From Thermovibrio guaymasensis (GTDB lineage Bacteria; Aquificota; Aquificia; Desulfurobacteriales; Desulfurobacteriaceae), in assembly GCF_003633715.1 (NCBI RefSeq), contig NZ_RBIE01000001.1, positions 667,331 to 731,330 of the forward strand: a DNA stretch of 64,000 bases, given 5' to 3'. Below the pieces are notes generated by a model. It searched no databases and was not told the DNA's origin. It saw only the letters and a list, made by a program, of their open reading frames with translations. Made by a program: the position numbers and the translations under genes. Below are positions 59,388 to 64,000 of the stretch, piece by piece. The first letter of the stretch is position 1. The number at the start of each line of letters is the position of its first letter.

Positions 59388-59465
59388 AGGAGAATACCCT
59401 CCTTCAGCTTTAAGGAAGATTATAGTCCTTTATAATTAGAGAAGTTTATTGAAAGAGGAGAGCTT
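59388..59465. promoter_or_regulatory. Divergent promoters murD / M16 peptidase
   Basis: Two face-to-face -10 boxes are visible in this 78-nt gap: TATAAT at 59431-59436 on the plus strand for the peptidase, and ATTATA at 59419-59424, which is TATAAT on the minus strand for murD. Each would start transcription about 20-25 nt before its start codon. -35 regions are weak. Ribosome sites AGGAG flank both starts. Confidence 0.6.
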
Positions 59466-60680
59466 ATGAGGAAGTTTGTCCTTAAAAACGGCCTTAGAGT
59501 TTATTTAAAGGAGAGGAGGGACTTAAACTCTATCTCAGTAAACGTATGGGTTAAGGCGGGAGCTTCCTACGAGAGGGAAGACAATAGGGGTGTAGCCCAC
59601 TTCCTTGAGCACGTACTCTTTAACGAGAGCTCTAAGTACAAAAGGGGAGAGATAGACAGGATTGTAGAGGAGCTGGGAGGGGAAATTAACGCAGCTACCT
59701 CTTACGACTATACCTACTACTACATAAACCTTCCCTCATCTGCCGGTTTGAGAGCAGTTGAGCTCCTTTCCCAGCTTGTGTGCCATCCGGTTATAACCGA
59801 CCACTCTGTTGAGAAGGAAAAGCCGATAGTCTTGGAGGAGATTTCAAGGAGCAGGGATAACCCCCAGGAACTCTTTGCGGAGAAGTTTATGGAGGAGCTC
59901 TATGAAAGGGCTCCTTACCGCTACCCGATTCTTGGCTTTCCCGAAACTGTTAAGACCTTTACAAAGGAAACTTTAACTGAGTTTTACAAAAGCCTTTACA
60001 GGCCTGAGAGAATGTCAGTTGTAATCGTTGGTAATTTTGATACAGGCAGGGCTTTAGAGGAAGTTGAAGAACACTTTGGAAGTTTTACTGCCGGTGGCTC
60101 CTTACAGCCTTTAAATTCTCCTAAGGAGGAAAACCTCTCCTCATCAGGCTCCTTTAAGTTAACTCACCCTGCAGTGAGCGTCCCCTACGTTTACCTAGGT
60201 TGGAAACTTCCTCCCTGCAGTAGGGATGATGTTTACTACGAAATCCTTGACTCCCTTCTTTCCTCAGGTAGAAGCAGTCTACTGTACAGGTACTTAAGGG
60301 AAAGGGGGCTTGTTTATGCTGCTTACTCAAACTACCAGAACCTCCTCTTTGGCTCTAACTACACAGTCCTCGTCATTACAGAGAGAGTTGATGAGGCACT
60401 TAAGGAGTTAAGAGAACTTTTAACTCACGTTCTCTCAATTAGTAATGATGAGTTTGAATTTGCAAAGTCAAAGCTCCTTAAGGGGGAGCTCTTTGGAAGG
60501 GAGTCTGGAGAGGCTGAAGCCGACGCGATAGGTTTTGCCTCTACCGTAATTGAGGATGAAGGCTACTACACCCAGTTCTTTGAGGATCTAAAGAGTGCAG
60601 ACTATAGTGAGTTCCTAAAGAGGGTAGAGTTCCTGAAGGAAGAGCCCCTAGTTGGACTCCTCCTTCCAGGCACACCTTAG
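59466..60680 (+). CDS. M16-family zinc peptidase
   Basis: A 404-residue single-unit M16 peptidase of the processing-peptidase type. The inverted zinc motif HFLEH lies at about residues 46-50, with the distal Glu in EKPIVLEEISRSRDNP. The second half has the R/Y pair region (YRYLRERGLVYAAYS) needed for substrate binding. No signal peptide is present, so it acts in the cytoplasm unless exported otherwise. The end overlaps the convergent SurA-like gene by 33 nt. Confidence 0.9.
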   Translation: MRKFVLKNGLRVYLKERRDLNSISVNVWVKAGASYEREDNRGVAHFLEHVLFNESSKYKRGEIDRIVEELGGEINAATSYDYTYYYINLPSSAGLRAVELLSQLVCHPVITDHSVEKEKPIVLEEISRSRDNPQELFAEKFMEELYERAPYRYPILGFPETVKTFTKETLTEFYKSLYRPERMSVVIVGNFDTGRALEEVEEHFGSFTAGGSLQPLNSPKEENLSSSGSFKLTHPAVSVPYVYLGWKLPPCSRDDVYYEILDSLLSSGRSSLLYRYLRERGLVYAAYSNYQNLLFGSNYTVLVITERVDEALKELRELLTHVLSISNDEFEFAKSKLLKGELFGRESGEAEADAIGFASTVIEDEGYYTQFFEDLKSADYSEFLKRVEFLKEEPLVGLLLPGTP

Positions 60681-61892
60681 GTTCTCCCTGTATATCTCCT
60701 CCCCGTACTTCCTCTTTAGTTCCTCCATTCTCTTTTTAAATAGGGATCTTGCCTTCTCAGTAAAGAGCTTACTCTTTACCCTTGAGTAGGCGTCTCCGTA
60801 AGGAAGGGGTTTAGGCTCCTTCTTTTCAAGAACCTCTATTAAAAGGACTTTCCCGTTTGGCAACTTTAAGATGTTGTACCTCTCCTTTGAACTGAATACC
60901 AGTAGGGAAACAGGGTTATTCTTATCCTCCGATGATACTAGCCATTCCCTAGCGGTTCTTAAGGAATTTTCCGGGATTGCCCTTTCCTCTCTTTCACCCT
61001 TTTTAAGTCTACTAAGGCTCCTCTTAGCCTCCTCCTCACTCTCAAAGACGAAAATCTTAACTTTTGCCGTTCCGGGAGCTTTAAACTCGCTTTTGTGCTT
61101 TTCGTAGTAATTCTTAATCTCCTCATCTGTTACCTTTACGGAAGATAGGATTTCCCTTTCAAACTCCTTAACTGCTAACTTCTCCTTAAATGCCCTTAAA
61201 GAGTTTTTAAACTCCTCCCTCCTATCAAGGTTTTCCTTAAGGGCAAGCTTATACAGGGCGTAAGTTTCAAGGGCTCTCTCTATTTTCCTTTTGTTTGATT
61301 TTCCGCTGATTAGGGGGGAGATTTCAGAGAACCTTACCTCCTTCCCATCTACTTTTCCTACAACGTCGTTGGGCTTCTTGGGGTTTGGGTTTATTACTTC
61401 TATCTTCTTTTTCACATTAGAGATTATCTTTTCCCTTTCAGAGATTATCTTCTTTGCCATTAGGGAGGCTTTAACCGACTTTAGTTTCTTTTTCCTCTCC
61501 TCCGGAGGGTACTTTTGAAGGGCTTTTTGGATCTCTTCATCGGAGATCTTAACGTTTTTCAGCCTTTCGTTGATGTACTCGTAGGCTAGCCTCTTCATTT
61601 CAAATCGTTTAACCTTACTTCTCAGGGGCTCTTTCTTAAAAGTCCCTCTCTTTTCAGCGTCAACGAGTATTAATGTCCTCTGGGCTATCTTCTCTAGGAG
61701 CTTCTCCTTTCCTCTGTTTCCTCCGTAGTACTTATTGAGGGCCCAGTTTGGAATGGTCTCCTCAACGTACTTAAAGTAGGAGAGCGTAATCTCTTTCCCG
61801 TCAACCTTTGCCAGTACAGTGTTAGAACTGCACTCAGCAGGAGCGTTTGTTGATATGAGGAACGCCAGAAGGATGGGAATTAGGGTTCTCAT
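60648..61892 (-). CDS. Periplasmic SurA/PpiD-like chaperone-prolyl isomerase
   Basis: A 414-residue exported protein with a signal peptide (~1-19). Two tandem SurA_N-like helical units start with VLAKVDGKEITLSYFKYV (~26) and VVGKVDGKEVRFSEISPL (~177). The C-terminal third has a parvulin-like outline (KVKIFVFESEEEA, LPNGKVLLIEVLEKKEP) but lacks the usual parvulin ARxxSxD signature, so isomerase activity is doubtful. Probably an outer-membrane protein chaperone. Confidence 0.75.
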   Translation of the reverse strand: MRTLIPILLAFLISTNAPAECSSNTVLAKVDGKEITLSYFKYVEETIPNWALNKYYGGNRGKEKLLEKIAQRTLILVDAEKRGTFKKEPLRSKVKRFEMKRLAYEYINERLKNVKISDEEIQKALQKYPPEERKKKLKSVKASLMAKKIISEREKIISNVKKKIEVINPNPKKPNDVVGKVDGKEVRFSEISPLISGKSNKRKIERALETYALYKLALKENLDRREEFKNSLRAFKEKLAVKEFEREILSSVKVTDEEIKNYYEKHKSEFKAPGTAKVKIFVFESEEEAKRSLSRLKKGEREERAIPENSLRTAREWLVSSEDKNNPVSLLVFSSKERYNILKLPNGKVLLIEVLEKKEPKPLPYGDAYSRVKSKLFTEKARSLFKKRMEELKRKYGEEIYRENLRCAWKEESN

Positions 61893-61934
61893 TCTTCCTC
61901 CAAACTTTCAGTATTTTATACAAAACTGATTTTA

Positions 61935-62903
61935 TCAGATTTGTATCTTCTCAATAAACTTTTCAATTGTAATCTCAATATCTCTTAAACCTTCTAAGCA
62001 CTCAATCCACTCCCTTGGAACTGCAGAGACTGAAAGGTACCCTCCGGAGAGAGTTCCCGTTATAAAACCTACTGCATCAGTATCTCCTCCAAAGTCGCCG
62101 TAGGAGTTAACTGCACTAAGGAGAGCTCTCTTAAAAGAGTTAGGGTATCTGAGGAAGATGTAGAGTGAAAGGGTTAAGGTCTCTGGGGCAAACGTTCCGT
62201 TTCCAATCAGAAGGATAACCTCGTCAAGGGGAACCTCTCCCCTCTTTAAGACCTGAATTAGTAGGTCAAGGTAGCCTTTAACGTTCTCGCTTTTTGAGAG
62301 CTCCCTTAGGGAGTCAACGAAGGAGAGCTTACTTTCAAGGGTTGAAAGCTCAACCCTTCCTCCAACGACCGATGAGACCGCTGCAGCCAGAATTCCTGCA
62401 GAGTCTACCAGCGTTTCATCAGAGTGGGTTATTGATGCTACGTAGGCACCTTCCTGGTATGCCTCAAAGGAGTTATCCCACCTAAACAGTCCTGATGCAA
62501 CGGCTGGTATAGCTCCGTCAACGTCGCAGGCCTTTACCCTTGCCTCTTCCGGCTCAAGGCCTGCAGCGTACGAGAGGGCAGCGTTTACGTGGGCTCCTGA
62601 TGGGTACCTGTGGGACTTCTCGTCCTTTACCCACTCCACCAACTTCTCAATGTAGAGGGTCTCGTCAAAGTAGCCTTTCTCTGCGTAGACTTTGAGAGCT
62701 AGGAGAAAGATTTGACTTTCGTGGGAGTATTGCCCCTTCTTTAAGAAGGGGCAGACGGAAAGGTGTGAGGGCTCCATAAAACCTAAGATGGCTCCTCCGT
62801 ATGCCCTCTTCACAGTCTCCCTATCCATATCCTCGACTAAGGTTCCTAGTGCATCTCCAATTATTCCTCCTAGTACCGCTCCTCTTATCTTCTCCTTTAA
62901 CAT
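61935..62903 (-). CDS. ADP-ribosylglycohydrolase-like protein
   Basis: A 322-residue protein of the DraG/ARH fold. It has the N-terminal GAVLGGIIGDALGTLVE motif, the helix after NSYGDFGGDTDAVGFITGTL supplying the second metal motif (GGDTD), and several His/Asp-rich loops. The first metal motif, normally (T/S)DDT, appears as SHESQ, so metal binding at one site may be altered. DraG-type enzymes remove ADP-ribose from proteins, or act on ADP-ribose derivatives. No ADP-ribosyltransferase is in view. Confidence 0.82.
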   Translation of the reverse strand: MLKEKIRGAVLGGIIGDALGTLVEDMDRETVKRAYGGAILGFMEPSHLSVCPFLKKGQYSHESQIFLLALKVYAEKGYFDETLYIEKLVEWVKDEKSHRYPSGAHVNAALSYAAGLEPEEARVKACDVDGAIPAVASGLFRWDNSFEAYQEGAYVASITHSDETLVDSAGILAAAVSSVVGGRVELSTLESKLSFVDSLRELSKSENVKGYLDLLIQVLKRGEVPLDEVILLIGNGTFAPETLTLSLYIFLRYPNSFKRALLSAVNSYGDFGGDTDAVGFITGTLSGGYLSVSAVPREWIECLEGLRDIEITIEKFIEKIQI

Positions 62904-62958
62904 TTTCTCCTCCTGTGTTTAGTGCCTATAATTTAGAATCTATCAGCCGGAGAGGATA

Positions 62959-64000
62959 ATGTTTAAGGAAGATAGGAATTTAGCCTTAAAGCTTTACAGG
63001 AAGCGTTTAAAGAGGAAGAAGTGTTTCCGCCTTTCATTTCTACTTCCCGGACTTGGGCAGTTTTGTCAGGATAGAAAAGTTTCTGGATCTTTATTCTTCC
63101 TCCTTTTTTCATTCCCCTTTTACTACTTGTACCTGATTGGGGATCTTCTCTCCTACGGCGGGATTTCCCTTATCCTTTCCCAGTTAACCCTTTACATCCT
63201 CCAGCTTTACGATGCCTACAAGAGAACCTTTAGGGAGACATCTCCCTGTGAAGATTCCTGTCCGGCCGGAGTCGTTGTTCCCACTTTTATGGGCTTTTGT
63301 CAAAAGGGAGACTTTGAAAAAGCTTTTGCTTCCTTCCTCTTAAGAGCTCCTTTTCCGTTTACCTTGGGGGAAATCTGTCCGGCCGAGTGTGAGAAGAAGT
63401 GTGGGATTCTTCCCGGAAGGAGTTTGAGAATTAGGGAAGTCCACAGGGAGCTTGCAAGGATAGTCCTTGAGAGTATGGAAATAGGGGAGAGGGAACCTTT
63501 CTTCCCCAGAGTTAATAGGAAAGTTGCAGTGGTTGGGGGAGGTGTTGCCGGTTTAACCGTTTCCTACTACTTAGCTTCCTGTGGTTTAAGTGTAGAGATA
63601 TTTGAGAAGGAGAACCATCTTGGAGGGATCCTTAACTACGTTCCTGATTTTAAGCTAAATAAAGAGCTCTTTAAGAGGGAAATTGAGTTTATAACTTCTT
63701 TTAAGAACGTTAAAGTTCATACTGGAGTTGAGTTAAAGGAAAGGCCTGAAGGTTTTGACGTTGTAGTTGTTTGTGTAGGTTCTCAGGTTGAGAGGAAGTT
63801 TCCCGTTAATTCACCTAGGGTTATCTATCCCCTTTCCTTTTTAAAGAATCCTCCTTCTCTTTCTGGAAAGAGAGTTTTAATTATCGGGGCAGGAGATACT
63901 GCATTTGACGTTGCAAGGTTAACAGTGAAGAGGGGAGGGGAGGCAGTTGTCCTTTATAGAGGTGAAGTTAAAGGGGTTAGAGCTTCTGACAAGGAAGTTA
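62959..64000 (+). CDS. Membrane-anchored GltD-like FAD/NAD(P) oxidoreductase, N-terminal part
   Basis: The gene runs past the right edge; 347 codons are visible from the ATG at 62959 (GGAGAGGA upstream). Residues ~24-85 form a small membrane domain (LPGLGQFCQDRKVSG, then two hydrophobic helices), like TM2/DUF5683-type proteins. After it comes the Cys-rich [4Fe-4S] segment of glutamate-synthase small subunits (CEDSCPAG ... CPAECEKKCG), then an FAD Rossmann motif VAVVGGGVAGLTVSYYLA and a second GIIGAGDTAFDVARL-like NAD(P) loop (residues ~311-325). It probably passes electrons between NAD(P)H and a partner; the fusion is unusual. Confidence 0.82.
   Translation, partial: MFKEDRNLALKLYRKRLKRKKCFRLSFLLPGLGQFCQDRKVSGSLFFLLFSFPFYYLYLIGDLLSYGGISLILSQLTLYILQLYDAYKRTFRETSPCEDSCPAGVVVPTFMGFCQKGDFEKAFASFLLRAPFPFTLGEICPAECEKKCGILPGRSLRIREVHRELARIVLESMEIGEREPFFPRVNRKVAVVGGGVAGLTVSYYLASCGLSVEIFEKENHLGGILNYVPDFKLNKELFKREIEFITSFKNVKVHTGVELKERPEGFDVVVVCVGSQVERKFPVNSPRVIYPLSFLKNPPSLSGKRVLIIGAGDTAFDVARLTVKRGGEAVVLYRGEVKGVRASDKEV

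Overview
The window looks like a chromosomal piece of a thermophilic, anaerobic, hydrogen-using Gram-negative bacterium. The best fit is a member of the Desulfurobacteriaceae (Aquificota), inferred from gene content and not from a marker gene. Pointers are hydrogenase maturation genes (hypE, hypD), a zinc-protein/MetF pair of the methyl branch of C1 metabolism, pimelate-dependent biotin synthesis (bioW), short-form HisG, outer-membrane machinery (TamB, SurA-like, beta-barrel, LapB-like), Lys/Glu-rich proteins with AGG/AGA arginine codons, and many TTG/GTG starts. Genes are packed tightly: most same-strand neighbours overlap by 4-30 nt and several convergent pairs overlap at their 3' ends. I see no rRNA, tRNA, IS element or CRISPR array.

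Layout. 1-5 kb (+): the end of a DAACS-type transporter, a HAD phosphatase, a UbiA prenyltransferase, MarC, Dtd, MscS and BioW. 5-7.6 kb (-): bactofilin, M23 peptidase, MnmE. 7.7-10.4 kb (+): GlmS, PurU. 10.4-13.1 kb (-): HisG, MurA, PrmC. 13.4-20.6 kb (+): a long operon of BirA, an HD hydrolase, MetV/MetF, UppS/CdsA and HypE/FetB-like/HypD.

20.7-31.4 kb (+) is the most unusual part. An NtrC-type activator and its histidine kinase lie directly before a textbook sigma-54 promoter (GG-N10-GC) with two 14-bp palindromes upstream, 32 bp apart. The promoter reads into a nine-gene operon: exported ferritin-like DUF2202 protein, DUF4405 membrane protein, PqqD-like protein, ATP-grasp ligase, an overlooked 44-residue Cys-rich peptide, a LysA-like PLP decarboxylase whose N-terminal tail resembles a RiPP leader, a urea-transporter/M23 fusion, an outer-membrane beta-barrel and a periplasmic TPR protein. 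I know of no characterised pathway with this composition. It is my candidate for an undescribed system that makes, modifies or exports something under two-component control.

31.4-42.7 kb (-): PurD, MobB, lytic transglycosylase, SppA, RNase HIII, TamB, LapB-like, HIT protein, an unknown exported protein and a Xer recombinase. A 28-bp dif-like palindrome lies 136 bp upstream of xer. 42.9-52.8 kb: an AT-rich signalling block with CheB (degenerate receiver), CheR, a triple-CheW protein, a soluble double-tip MCP, an EAL protein and a globin-coupled PAS-GAF-GGDEF-EAL protein, but no CheA or CheY. 52.9-59.4 kb (-): DUF1786 protein, nicotinamidase, cytidylate-kinase-like protein, ScpB, MurG, FtsW, MurD. 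59.5-64 kb: M16 peptidase (+), SurA-like chaperone (-), ADP-ribosylglycohydrolase-like protein (-), and the start of a membrane-anchored GltD-like flavoprotein (+).

Across the window the palindrome GAGCTC (often GGAGCTCC) occurs about 100 times by hand count, roughly ten times expectation. Only about three copies fall in the 42.9-52.8 kb signalling block, which also suggests that block has a different history. All coordinates and motifs are read directly from the sequence; functional names are family assignments from recognisable motifs, not database searches.
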